Shown piece by piece: positions 10,279 to 17,649 of a stretch of DNA of 64,000 bases. Both the position numbers and the translations under genes were made by a program. The DNA lies in the NCBI RefSeq assembly GCF_020618475.1, contig NZ_CP085335.1, forward strand, positions 992,001 through 1,056,000, read 5' to 3'. The stretch's first letter is position 1; each line of letters begins with the position of its first letter. The notes below the pieces were generated by a model. The model was not told the DNA's origin. It ran no database searches and was given only the letters and a program-made list of their open reading frames with translations. Origin of the DNA: Haladaptatus halobius (GTDB taxonomy: Archaea > Halobacteriota > Halobacteria > Halobacteriales > Haladaptataceae).

Positions 10279-10298
10279 CTAATTAACCAATTAATTAG
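10279..10298. promoter_or_regulatory. TetR-type operator upstream of the GNAT gene
   Basis: CTAATTAACCAATTAATTAG, a 20-bp palindrome (one central imperfection) 48-67 bp upstream of the chosen GNAT start. Near-identical sites lie at 11060-11079 and 12063-12082. Confidence 0.75.
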
Positions 10299-10372
10299 AA
10301 ATGTGTTAAAGGTTTCGCAAGCTTCTCGTCCTTGTTCGAAGAATCGATGGAAACTGTCGAGAGCAGGTGAAT

Positions 10373-11056
10373 TCAGTCGTCCCGCACGGCGAGAAGATCG
10401 TCGAGGATTAGGTCGACGAGTGCGTCACGCACTGTGGAGGCGACGTCGCCGTGGGTGAGTGAGACGTGATAGGCACGCCCGCCAAGCATCGTCGCGAGGA
10501 TGAGGGTCGCAACCTGTTCCGGGTCAATCTCGCGGAAGACCCCCTGCTCGATGCCTTCTTCGATCGTCGCGACCATCAGATCCCAGGCGTAGTCGTAATT
10601 GGCGGTGAACTGTTCGCGAAATTCCTCGTTCCGGCCAGCTTGCGCTCGCAGTTCCAACAGCGCCATACTGAGTTCCTCGCCGCCGAGCGGTGGACCGTCG
10701 CCCGCCCGTTCGATGAGTCGGTCTGGATTGTCGATCCCGACGAGGACGACGAGTAGGGCATCGACGAGCACGAGGAGCCGATCGCGTGGATCTTCGATCG
10801 CCTCGATTTCAAACTGTGCGGTGTATTCGTCGACGAGATTGTCCAGCAAGTATCCCAGGAACGCGGCGAGGAGGTTCTCTTTCGTGTCGTAATGGTAATG
10901 CAGGACAGCAGTCGTCATGTCAAATTCGTCGGCAATTTTCTGGATCGAGAGGTTAGCGTACCCGTGCTTGCAGAGCGCTCGGTGGGTAGCCTCCATAATC
11001 GCTGCCCGTGTCTCAGCGGACCCCGCTCGTTCTTGTCGGTCTTCTGGGGAACTCAT
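10373..11056 (-). CDS. TetR/AcrR family transcriptional regulator
   Basis: 227 residues. The N-terminal helix-turn-helix is clear (about residues 15-60: AIMEATHRALCKHGYANLSI, then IADEFDMTTAVLHYHYDTKE), followed by an all-helical ligand-binding domain. The ATG at 11056 lies four bases from a palindrome also present upstream of the GNAT gene and the EamA transporter gene, which argues that this protein represses itself and both neighbours until a ligand binds. Ligand unknown; by analogy it could be the compound exported or acetylated by the neighbours. Confidence 0.92.
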   Translation of the reverse strand: MSSPEDRQERAGSAETRAAIMEATHRALCKHGYANLSIQKIADEFDMTTAVLHYHYDTKENLLAAFLGYLLDNLVDEYTAQFEIEAIEDPRDRLLVLVDALLVVLVGIDNPDRLIERAGDGPPLGGEELSMALLELRAQAGRNEEFREQFTANYDYAWDLMVATIEEGIEQGVFREIDPEQVATLILATMLGGRAYHVSLTHGDVASTVRDALVDLILDDLLAVRDD

Positions 11057-11059
11057 TGA

Positions 11060-11079
11060 TTTATTAATCGGTTAGTTAG
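11060..11079. promoter_or_regulatory. TetR-type operator at the regulator's own start
   Basis: TTTATTAATCGGTTAGTTAG, the more degenerate member of the three operator copies, ending three bases before the regulator's start codon on the minus strand. In this position bound repressor would block the core promoter. Confidence 0.65.
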
Positions 11080-11130
11080 CGCCATAAGCCCACCGACGCA
11101 AGGCGAACGGCGGTATCGACGACGTTCCAT

Positions 11131-12051
11131 CTAAGAGAGCGCACATCGAAGTCGAGCTACCTCGTGTGTGAGGCTTCGATACTCGATGAGGAAGAATCCT
11201 GTCGCGATGACGATGAACCCGACGAGGGTCAGTAGTGACAATTGTTCTCCAAGAAGGAGCCACCCGAGGACTGCCGTGACGAGCGGGGAAACGTACGTGA
11301 GGAGATTTACTCGAACGGGACCCACAGATTCGAGGAGACTGAAATACGCGATGTAGCCGATAGGTGTTGCGATGACACCGTTGTACACGACCGCGAAGAG
11401 TGCAACCCGCGACCAAGAGGTAGCCGCTACTGGTTCCCCACGAGCGAGACTAAGCACGAGCATTGCGATCCCACCAACGAGCGTCGCCCATGCCGTGATA
11501 GCTAGCGAAGAGAGCGAGCCCTGGAGGTTACGGAGTGCGACACCACCGACGGCCAGCGATAGTGCAGCGAGAAAGAGGATTCCCATCCCGAGCATCGTAA
11601 TTGAAAAAAGATTCGAGGGATTCGGATGCACGACGATACCGACACCAACGAGTCCGAGGATGACGCCGAACACACTTCGCCACGTGAGACGATTGCTCGG
11701 AAGAACGGCTGCGGCGAGGCCGACGGTGAGAATCGGGCTGAGACTGATGAGGATTGCCGCTGTTGCACTCGTCGTATACTGCTGTCCAATGAAGAGAAAG
11801 ACGTTTGCGGCCCCAACCACGAGTCCACCACTGGCGAGAATCGTCAGATAGTCCGTATGCGACTGTGGACGAAGCGGCTCTGAGCGTAGCGCAATATACG
11901 GAAGAAGGAGGGCTGCGGCGATGAGAAATCTGAGCGACGCGAAGAACACTGGCGGAAGGTACGGCAGCCCTGCTTTATTTGCAACGTACATCGCGCCGGT
12001 GAGCATCGCCGCCGTAAAAAAGAGCCCAGCATCCCGATAGCGTAAATTCAT
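11131..12051 (-). CDS. EamA/DMT family transporter
   Basis: 306 residues with ten hydrophobic segments in two homologous halves of five, the layout of the drug/metabolite transporter superfamily. The N-terminal half begins YRDAGLFFTAAMLTGAMYVA and the second half contains LALAVGGVALRNLQG-like and VGPVRVNLLTYVSPLVTAVL segments typical of EamA proteins. It should export a small metabolite or drug across the cytoplasmic membrane. The same operator palindrome as the TetR and GNAT genes lies 12-31 bp upstream, so co-regulation by the neighbouring TetR protein is likely. Confidence 0.9.
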   Translation of the reverse strand: MNLRYRDAGLFFTAAMLTGAMYVANKAGLPYLPPVFFASLRFLIAAALLLPYIALRSEPLRPQSHTDYLTILASGGLVVGAANVFLFIGQQYTTSATAAILISLSPILTVGLAAAVLPSNRLTWRSVFGVILGLVGVGIVVHPNPSNLFSITMLGMGILFLAALSLAVGGVALRNLQGSLSSLAITAWATLVGGIAMLVLSLARGEPVAATSWSRVALFAVVYNGVIATPIGYIAYFSLLESVGPVRVNLLTYVSPLVTAVLGWLLLGEQLSLLTLVGFIVIATGFFLIEYRSLTHEVARLRCALS

Positions 12052-12062
12052 ACCTAGCGCTT

Positions 12063-12082
12063 CTAACTAACCAGTTAATTAG
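12063..12082. promoter_or_regulatory. TetR-type operator upstream of the EamA transporter
   Basis: CTAACTAACCAGTTAATTAG, matching the copy at 10279-10298 at 18 of 20 positions. Half-sites CTAAYTAAC / GTTARTTAG face each other. Confidence 0.75.
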
Positions 12083-12777
12083 TTTGTGGGTGACCAACAC
12101 TGTTCAATTTTGAAGGAATGCGGCCTCTCCGACCTCGTACTCTTTGCATTGAGCGGACCAGCCTCAACTACCGCAGACACTGTCGTATTTAGATTCCTTA
12201 ATCTATAACCTGTTTATACGGTTAATGTCTCATACGTATCCGGCTGCTAAGTAGAACATCGTCTGAAGAATGGTTATGACGACCGATCTCGATTGTGTAC
12301 TTGGACGATACTATGGTTGAAATTGAATCAATTCGATCGATCATCGAGCAAATAGCTCAGCGAACTTCGGTGAAGTCGGTTTACGGAGAGCCGATCGGAG
12401 TGGGGTGACAAAACTATCGTTCCCATCGCAAAAATTTGATACGGATTTGGCGGAGGATACGGCTCTAGTGATGAAGACGAAGGCGGAAAAGGTGGAGGGG
12501 CGGGGTGGCGTCTCGGCAACACCGGTCGGAGTACTTGAACCACAAAGGACAATACTCGGTTCGTTCGCTTTGAGTCGAGAAAAACGGCTTCTACTGGCGT
12601 TCATAACAGGGATTATCATCGCCCGTCTGGGGGATATCGCGCATAAAATGAGCTCAGGTGTTCCGATCGTGTTAAACCTACAAAAAGTGGCCGCAAGAAT
12701 GATTTGAACCCTTTTTATGCAAGCCGGTGGAGGGCATTCAACCGAAACTTAACAATCCCACGTATGAATGGTAGGGT
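12083..12777. other. Intergenic region with possible attachment-site sequence
   Basis: About 700 bp between the transporter and the integrase. Short open frames on both strands lack protein character. At 12701-12711 the sequence GATTTGAACCC occurs, which on the minus strand is the universal tRNA T-arm string GGGTTCAAATC; the flanking bases do not complete a tRNA. Because an integrase gene starts 67 bp downstream, this could be part of an attachment site, but no second copy was found in the window. Confidence 0.3.
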
Positions 12778-14055
12778 ATGAGTACCCCTCGAACCGAGAT
12801 CGACACACTCCGCTCGCGAATCGAACAGTGCGAGCGTGACATCGAGAGCGAGGTTGACCGTGAACTGTTGCTCGCGTTCAGCGACCGACTTGAATTGCTC
12901 CGCGAAGAATACAGCGACCATCGACACCTCAAGCTGCTCCGGCACTGTACTCGACTCGCCGAACACGCCGGGGAGTTGGACGCTGCGCTCACAGACAGAG
13001 ACGCCGCTGAGGACGTCGTCCGCTGGATTCATCGGGAGTACGAGAATCAAGAGACGAACCGAGATTACCGTGTCGCGCTGCGTGTGTTCGGTCGTCACGT
13101 CGCCGATGAAGTGGGGGTAGACACCAACGAGGCTGGTATCCCCGAGGGCGTGGCGTGGGTGTCCTCGAAGACATCCCGAAATTACGACCCGACGCCCGAC
13201 CCAGCCGACATGCTCGATTTGACGGAGGACGTCAAACCCATGATAGACGCGGCAAAGAACCCACGGGATGCTGCGCTCATTGCCGTCCAGTTCGAGGCTG
13301 GTCTCCGCGGTGGGGAATTGTACGACTTGACCGTCGGTGACGTTACTGACAGCGAGTACGGCTTTCGGCTCCGTGTTGACGGCAAAACTGGACAACGAAG
13401 CGTCTCGCTCGTCGCTGATTTCAGTATTCCGCGCCTCCAGCGATGGCTCTCCGACCATCCCGCCCGAGCGAACGGCAACGCGCCCCTGTGGTCGAAACTC
13501 AGTACGCCCGAACAATACTCCTATCAACGGTTTCTCCAGTGCTTCGTGGAATGTGCCGACCGAGCAGAGATCACTAAGCCTGTCACCCCAACGAACTTCC
13601 GCAAGTCGAATGCAACGTGGTTGGCAAAGCACCGCGACGCAAACGCTGCACTGATCGAAGATAGACAAGGGCGGACTCGAGGGAGTAAAGCCGTCGCTCG
13701 GTACATCGCACAGTTCGGCGAGGACACCGAGGCCCAATATGCCCGACTCCAGGGCAAAGAGATCGAAACCAACGAACCGGATGAACTTGCACCGGTTGAG
13801 TGCCCGCGTTGCGGGCGAGATGCCCCGCGAGACGAATCGTTCTGCATGTGGTGCAACCAAGCACTCGAACACGGTGCGCTCACCGAACTTCGGGAGAACG
13901 AACGCGAACAGCGTCGAGCGTTGCTTGCCTTCGCCAAAACTAACCCCGAGCTCCTCGACAAACTGGAAGATGTCGAGCCGCTCATCGAAGCGGTCGGTGG
14001 GGACGCCGAAATCCTCGATGCTGCACGCCGGTTCGCCGAGACCACGAACGATTGA
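12778..14055 (+). CDS. Tyrosine recombinase / site-specific integrase with zinc ribbon
   Basis: 425 residues. An N-terminal helical core-binding (SAM-like) domain (to about residue 150) precedes the catalytic domain, where the first arginine box is FEAGLRGGELYDLTVGDV, the beta-hairpin lysine lies in DGKTGQR, and the second box is PTNFRKSNATWLAKH; the nucleophile is probably the Tyr of EAQYARLQG. The usual His of the H-x-x-R motif is replaced (T/P-T-N-F-R), as in some archaeal members. A four-cysteine zinc ribbon (CPRCGRD...CMWCNQ) follows near residue 340 and a helical tail ends the protein. It should integrate and excise a mobile element; the opposing small-gene operon next door fits such an element's end. 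Confidence 0.9.
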   Translation: MSTPRTEIDTLRSRIEQCERDIESEVDRELLLAFSDRLELLREEYSDHRHLKLLRHCTRLAEHAGELDAALTDRDAAEDVVRWIHREYENQETNRDYRVALRVFGRHVADEVGVDTNEAGIPEGVAWVSSKTSRNYDPTPDPADMLDLTEDVKPMIDAAKNPRDAALIAVQFEAGLRGGELYDLTVGDVTDSEYGFRLRVDGKTGQRSVSLVADFSIPRLQRWLSDHPARANGNAPLWSKLSTPEQYSYQRFLQCFVECADRAEITKPVTPTNFRKSNATWLAKHRDANAALIEDRQGRTRGSKAVARYIAQFGEDTEAQYARLQGKEIETNEPDELAPVECPRCGRDAPRDESFCMWCNQALEHGALTELRENEREQRRALLAFAKTNPELLDKLEDVEPLIEAVGGDAEILDAARRFAETTND

Positions 14056-14063
14056 TGACGTTC

Positions 14064-14264
14064 TCATTCGTCTCCTCCCAGGTCGGTGAACGCCTCTAAC
14101 TCGGCTTTGATGTCCTCGGGGTCCGGATCGTCGCCGTATTCGGTGAGAGCAGCGAGACACAGTGCTCGAACGAATGTATCGTTGCTGTGTTTGATAATCT
14201 CGACGAGGGTGCCCTTGTTTTTCCGCACGTATTCATCGGGATCGGGGGTATCCTGTGTACTCAT
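14064..14264 (-). CDS. Small acidic helical protein of the element operon
   Basis: 66 residues, highly acidic, with a predicted helical core (VEIIKHSNDTFVRALCLAAL) and a C-terminal acidic tail. Its ATG overlaps the TGA of the upstream gene (ATGA), so it is translationally coupled. It converges on the integrase, with eight bases between the two stop codons. Family not recognised; small acidic proteins of this kind are common in haloarchaeal plasmids and proviruses. Could modulate recombination or host functions, but nothing proves it. Confidence 0.6.
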   Translation of the reverse strand: MSTQDTPDPDEYVRKNKGTLVEIIKHSNDTFVRALCLAALTEYGDDPDPEDIKAELEAFTDLGGDE

Positions 14265-14596
14265 GGTTTACCTCGGAACGTCCGTTGTTTGGTTCGAACA
14301 CTGGATTTCTCACAGCGGACGTGCGCTTCTTCTCTCACCCGAACGGGTGCATCGAAGCGATCACATTCGGGAGTAGGCCACTCCGTGTGGCCCACAGTGG
14401 TGTGCATAATCGCGGCCGTCTCTCGCCACCCGGTGCTCGGCGAGGATTCGAGTGGAATTCGGTCGGTGTCAGTTCGCTTCCTTGAGCGTTCGTCGATGCG
14501 GTCGGTGAACGTCTGGACGTGGTCGATGGGGTCGCTGACCGACGTATCGTCATCATCGAGAACACTGGACGCTCCGAACATAGTGGAGTCACTCAT
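14261..14596 (-). CDS. Hypothetical element protein, 111 aa
   Basis: Chosen start is the ATG at 14596, which overlaps the end of the upstream gene by eight bases; a longer frame extends to 14701 but would run antisense-like through the neighbour. The protein is hydrophilic, with a Ser/Asp-rich N-terminus (SSVLDDDDTSVSDPIDHV) and a basic C-terminus. No domain recognised. Coding status rests mainly on its place in a chain of overlapping genes. Confidence 0.5.
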   Translation of the reverse strand: MSDSTMFGASSVLDDDDTSVSDPIDHVQTFTDRIDERSRKRTDTDRIPLESSPSTGWRETAAIMHTTVGHTEWPTPECDRFDAPVRVREEAHVRCEKSSVRTKQRTFRGKP

Positions 14597-14981
14597 CTGC
14601 AGGCACCTCCACTGGAACTGTGATGTCCTTCGGTGGCGTTGAGAGCCCCGGGAGGTGGGCGATGGTAGTGAGCGACCCAATACAACGAGCAGTCGTGTCA
14701 CTGGAAGTGTGGAGGTGCTCGAAAACAGTCATAGCGGAGTCGGGCTGGCTGGTGCAGCGGTAGGTGGCTTGGTGCGTTTCGTGCTGTGCCGACGTGGTAG
14801 TCGGGAGGGCCGTCAGTACGAGATGCGGTCCACAGCGTGTCGGTGGGTGTGTCTCTCTGACGGTGCAAATCGTCCGAAGTAACTCTGTCGTCGTGATGCG
14901 AACGCGATCACCGGGTGACAGATGTTGGACGAGGTCCTCGGCCTCGCGTGGATTCAACGGCGTGGGCGCAGACCCACTCAC
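14589..14981 (-). CDS. Hypothetical element protein, 130 aa
   Basis: A 130-residue protein beginning MSGSAPTPLNPREAEDLVQH and including LSPGDRVRITTTELLRTICT, which reads like a small beta-barrel (SH3/KOW-like) core, followed by a Thr-rich beta part. Its start overlaps the upstream stop by four bases and its stop overlaps the next start by eight. Function unknown. Confidence 0.55.
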   Translation of the reverse strand: MSGSAPTPLNPREAEDLVQHLSPGDRVRITTTELLRTICTVRETHPPTRCGPHLVLTALPTTTSAQHETHQATYRCTSQPDSAMTVFEHLHTSSDTTARCIGSLTTIAHLPGLSTPPKDITVPVEVPADE

Positions 14982-15310
14982 GCCCGCTCACCTCCCGTGG
15001 GGTTGACGATGCACTTGACAGTCGTGTGGGTACACAACCAGGCGTACGTCCCGGAGGGGGTGGGTCGGTACTGAGCTAACTTGGTGTCGGTATGCTCGTA
15101 CTCGTCGTAATAGTAGTACTGCAACCGATACAGGTCGTTCGTTGGTGTGGCAACGTACAAAACGCACTCACCAGGTTCGGGACCACGACAGGAGAGTGTG
15201 GGTTCGGAGTGCTCACACTGATAGACGATGCCCGTCAGCGTGCGCTTGTAGGTGTGGATCTGAATTGGATCCGTACACTCCAGTTCGAGGACCGTCGGCT
15301 GGTCGGTCAT
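14978..15310 (-). CDS. Hypothetical element protein, 110 aa
   Basis: 110 residues, beta-rich and aromatic (LYVATPTNDLYRLQYYYYDE), with scattered cysteines. It shares a four-base overlap with both neighbours. No recognised family; likely a small single-domain protein carried with the integrase module. Confidence 0.55.
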   Translation of the reverse strand: MTDQPTVLELECTDPIQIHTYKRTLTGIVYQCEHSEPTLSCRGPEPGECVLYVATPTNDLYRLQYYYYDEYEHTDTKLAQYRPTPSGTYAWLCTHTTVKCIVNPTGGERA

Positions 15311-15741
15311 TGCTCGGCCTCCCGTTTCTGACGGGTGCGTTGACAGGTCAGGCAGGGTGCGTGCTGATCGTCTTGCGCATCTACACGAGTGCGATACGCG
15401 AGCGGGCTGTCGATAGTGAACGTACAGAGTGGTTCATTGTCCTCGTCGAGTTCGTGATAGGCGACGGTGTCGCTTGCAGGCTGGTCGACGATAGCGACCG
15501 TCTCGTCGGCGGGATAGGGATCGGCAGCGATACGCTGGCGACGTTCGGCGTCGGTGAGGTTGCTTGTGAGAGTGCTGTCACAGTAGTGAGAGTCGGTGAT
15601 CTGAACCGCGTAGGTCCCACAGTGCGGACAGCGTTCGAACGTCTCGTCGATCTCGGCTTCCGTAATCTCGTCGTCTGGTGTGCATGAGTGGTCGGTGTGC
15701 TGTGCTGATGTTCGCGGTGGCTCTCGATCGTGGTGAGCCAT
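15307..15741 (-). CDS. Zinc-ribbon-containing element protein, 144 aa
   Basis: Start taken as the ATG at 15741, which forms a TAATG overlap with the preceding small frame. After an acidic linker come ERCPHCGTYAVQITDSHYC (first metal-binding pair), an acidic middle, and CLTCQRTRQKREAEQ at the C-terminus. The paired CxxC motifs suggest one or two zinc sites. Role unknown; a nucleic-acid or protein-binding accessory is plausible. Confidence 0.6.
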   Translation of the reverse strand: MAHHDREPPRTSAQHTDHSCTPDDEITEAEIDETFERCPHCGTYAVQITDSHYCDSTLTSNLTDAERRQRIAADPYPADETVAIVDQPASDTVAYHELDEDNEPLCTFTIDSPLAYRTRVDAQDDQHAPCLTCQRTRQKREAEQ

Positions 15742-15863
15742 TATGATCGCCTCCACTGGTATGTGCGCTCGTCGGATGTGACGAGGGTGGTGAGTTCGGT
15801 GGGGTCGTGGCGGTCGGTCGGGAGTCGTCGTCGCTTGCTGGGGTTCCGTGGTGTGAGTTTCAT
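15741..15863 (-). CDS. Small basic protein, 40 aa
   Basis: Forty residues, rich in Lys/Arg (MKLTPRNPSKRRRLPTDRHD) and ending ERTYQWRRS. Its stop codon overlaps the next gene's start as TAATG, and a TATA-like box lies about 70 bp upstream. It may be the first gene of the operon running down to 14064. Short, so uncertain; the basic, tryptophan-containing tail suggests nucleic-acid contact. Confidence 0.4.
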   Translation of the reverse strand: MKLTPRNPSKRRRLPTDRHDPTELTTLVTSDERTYQWRRS

Positions 15864-15929
15864 GGGTTGGAACCAAGTGTGGAGTTGCGGTTGGCTGGTG
15901 CTCTTCGAGTACGGTCTATCGTGGCCGCG

Positions 15930-15950
15930 TCTTCGTATATAAGGATACGC
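15930..15950 (-). promoter_or_regulatory. TATA-box promoter of the small-gene operon
   Basis: On the minus strand the sequence reads GTATCCTTATATACGAAG: a TATA core (TTATATA) preceded by a BRE-like purine/pyrimidine stretch. It stands about 70 bp ahead of the start at 15863, in a 260-bp gap, and is the best archaeal promoter match in this operon. Confidence 0.5.
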
Positions 15951-16124
15951 TCGCTGGCGTTTCAGGCTCGTATGCCTTGGTTGCACGTTCCCGACTAGGG
16001 GTAAATACCTTACGCACACAGTGATCGATTCTGACAGAAACGCGTCCTGGATCACAGACAGATTGTCGTGGGTTCGTGTGCCGACAGCTAGCGCTCTCTG
16101 GGAAGGGCGTTCGGTGTGGGTCAT

Positions 16125-16625
16125 TTACGCGTGCACCTCAGTTGTGGTGGTGTGGGTGGTGGCGTCGATGTCGTAGCACCACTCGAGGATGTGCTGGTAG
16201 TGCTGGCGGGTTTCTGCTTGGGTTTCGCCCGGGGGTGTTGAAGGGAGCTCGGGGTTGCCCGTTTTGGTGGTCACGACCGAGCGGTAAGTGTCGGTGTCCT
16301 CGGGGATCTGGAAGCCCGCCTCGCTGTAGTCGATCGGGCAGCGACGTTCGAAGAATCGCTGGCAGTCTGGCGTGGCGTAGATGCAGTAGAGGTAGGGCTC
16401 TTGGCTGGTGGTCTTGGTTCGGGTTTGAAAGCCCACGCGGAGTTCGACGAGGTACGCTCGCGTGATCTCATCCTCGGAGGTGTTTTCGGGAATGGGTTGG
16501 TCGAGGTTCTGGACGGCGGTTTCGGGTGTAGGTTCGAGCCGTTTGACGGGTTCGAAGACTTTTGCGCCGAACTGGGCCTCAACGGAGAGAGCGCCGCCGT
16601 TGGGTTTCTCGTCGAAGGACGCCAT
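16125..16625 (-). CDS. Hypothetical element protein, 166 aa
   Basis: 166 residues, acidic, alpha/beta character (ITRAYLVELRVGFQTRTKTT, then YCIYATPDCQRFFERRCPID), ending in a Thr-rich tail. No recognised domain. Its ATG overlaps the stop of a 23-residue upstream peptide gene as TAATG. It is separated from the rest of the operon by about 260 bp containing a promoter. Confidence 0.6.
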   Translation of the reverse strand: MASFDEKPNGGALSVEAQFGAKVFEPVKRLEPTPETAVQNLDQPIPENTSEDEITRAYLVELRVGFQTRTKTTSQEPYLYCIYATPDCQRFFERRCPIDYSEAGFQIPEDTDTYRSVVTTKTGNPELPSTPPGETQAETRQHYQHILEWCYDIDATTHTTTTEVHA

Positions 16626-16696
16626 TAGTCGTGTCCTCCGATACGGGGTGGTTGGTAGTCGATGCGTTTTTCTACGGAAGGGGTATTGCTAGTCAT
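16625..16696 (-). CDS. 23-residue leader peptide gene
   Basis: A short frame, MTSNTPSVEKRIDYQPPRIG plus GHD, from an ATG at 16696 to a TAA that overlaps the start of the 166-aa gene (TAATG). This overlap style is used all along the operon. A GC-rich hairpin (GCTTCGG...CCGAAGC) lies immediately in front of the start codon. It could be a true micro-protein or only a device for translational coupling. Confidence 0.45.
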   Translation of the reverse strand: MTSNTPSVEKRIDYQPPRIGGHD

Positions 16697-16718
16697 GCTT
16701 CGGTGTGGCCGAAGCGCG

Positions 16719-16740
16719 GTCGGTGTTCCAGCACCGGCCT
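16719..16740. other. RNA hairpin, related to one at 51741
   Basis: GGTCGGTG / CACCGGCC arms (one G-U pair if transcribed rightward) with a TTCCAG loop. The 51741-51762 hairpin before a SWIM-domain gene has the same size and a similar loop (TTACAG), both with GGTGTTxCAGCACC at the centre. It lies between the leftward operon and the rightward winged-helix gene. Confidence 0.4.
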
Positions 16741-16862
16741 TTCTGCGAGGCATCCCACGCTTCATAAGAGAGTAAACCAGCAATCCACTTAGTATTAACT
16801 ACTAGTAAAGGTATACAGTAACTACAAGTCGTAGCAGCATGAACTAAGCATTTAGTAGATTT

Positions 16863-17102
16863 ATGAACGGACAACAAATGCCGGTCAAGATCGATAGAAA
16901 TTTGGAAAAGGTGCTTAAGGTATTGCAGGAGTATGGAAACGTCACAACAGGCTTTCTCGTTGACGAGACGGGTCTCTCGCGCCCCACTGTTACTAAGCGG
17001 CTTGACAGACTGCACGCTGCGGATTGCGTCGAATACTTGCATGAGCCAACGGCACTTTGGAGACTTAAACGAGATCCACGCAAGGACACTTTTAATGAAT
17101 AA
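16863..17102 (+). CDS. Winged-helix DNA-binding protein
   Basis: 79 residues forming almost only a winged helix: KVLKVLQEYGNVTTGFLVDE, TGLSRPTVTKRLDRLHAADC, VEYLHEPTALWRL. This is the small MarR/ArsR-like type common on haloarchaeal plasmids and proviruses. It is divergent from the small-gene operon and probably controls it and itself: the 9-mer ACTTAGTAT occurs both upstream (16787-16795) and just downstream (17139-17147) of the gene. It marks the start of the AT-rich island. Confidence 0.8.
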   Translation: MNGQQMPVKIDRNLEKVLKVLQEYGNVTTGFLVDETGLSRPTVTKRLDRLHAADCVEYLHEPTALWRLKRDPRKDTFNE

Positions 17103-17649
17103 TAAGATCTGATATATGATCCAGAATTTATACAAAGTACTTAGTATAACCAATCGCAATAATTTAGATTCTATTCGATAAAGGAACTAATTTTTCTGCC
17201 TCTTGCTTTGGGAAAGGCGCCCTGGGTTTAAATCCTGAGAGCCCGGTACTAGTTTCCAGTTATTGCCAAGGATGCAAACAGCGAGATACGACCCTGAACG
17301 GATGGATTCAACATTTCTGGACAAAGATTATCTATTTACAGAGGAGAATTAAATATGATTTCAGCACGAGATAGTACCTGTTGGTGATTTTTAGAGTGAA
17401 CGGAAGTAGTTGAAGTGAGTGTTCGCAAAATACCGTCGATCGCTTTCTAACCGTTTACGAGTGCTTCAGCTGTGTAATCGTCTGTCTAGAGAGGCACTGT
17501 TTAAGATTTGAAGACGGGAAATATCGTGATTGACGCAAAAACAGGTCAGGGTATTAACTGTCCTAATGCCCAGTCTCCTATGGCTCCATTTAAATAGATA
17601 ATAAACCATTATGTGATAGCGGTTCCTTGTTAATCAAGAACAAGATTGT
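17103..17649. other. AT-rich noncoding region
   Basis: About 550 bp with no plausible gene on either strand. It contains the second ACTTAGTAT copy (17139) and a GGGTTTAAATCC string (about 17225) that resembles a tRNA T-arm but has no surrounding tRNA. It should hold the promoter of the RuBisCO-like gene. Confidence 0.4.

Noticed and set aside
12405..12707. 100-residue open frame upstream of the integrase
   Set aside because: No protein-like composition and an equally open antisense frame; no promoter or family match.
12690..12720. tRNA gene next to the integrase
   Set aside because: Only the GGGTTCAAATC T-arm string is present; the flanking bases do not pair into a T-stem and no anticodon arm is found.
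17210..17260. tRNA-like sequence with GGGTTTAAATCC
   Set aside because: No cloverleaf can be drawn; T-stem pairing is partial and the rest is absent.
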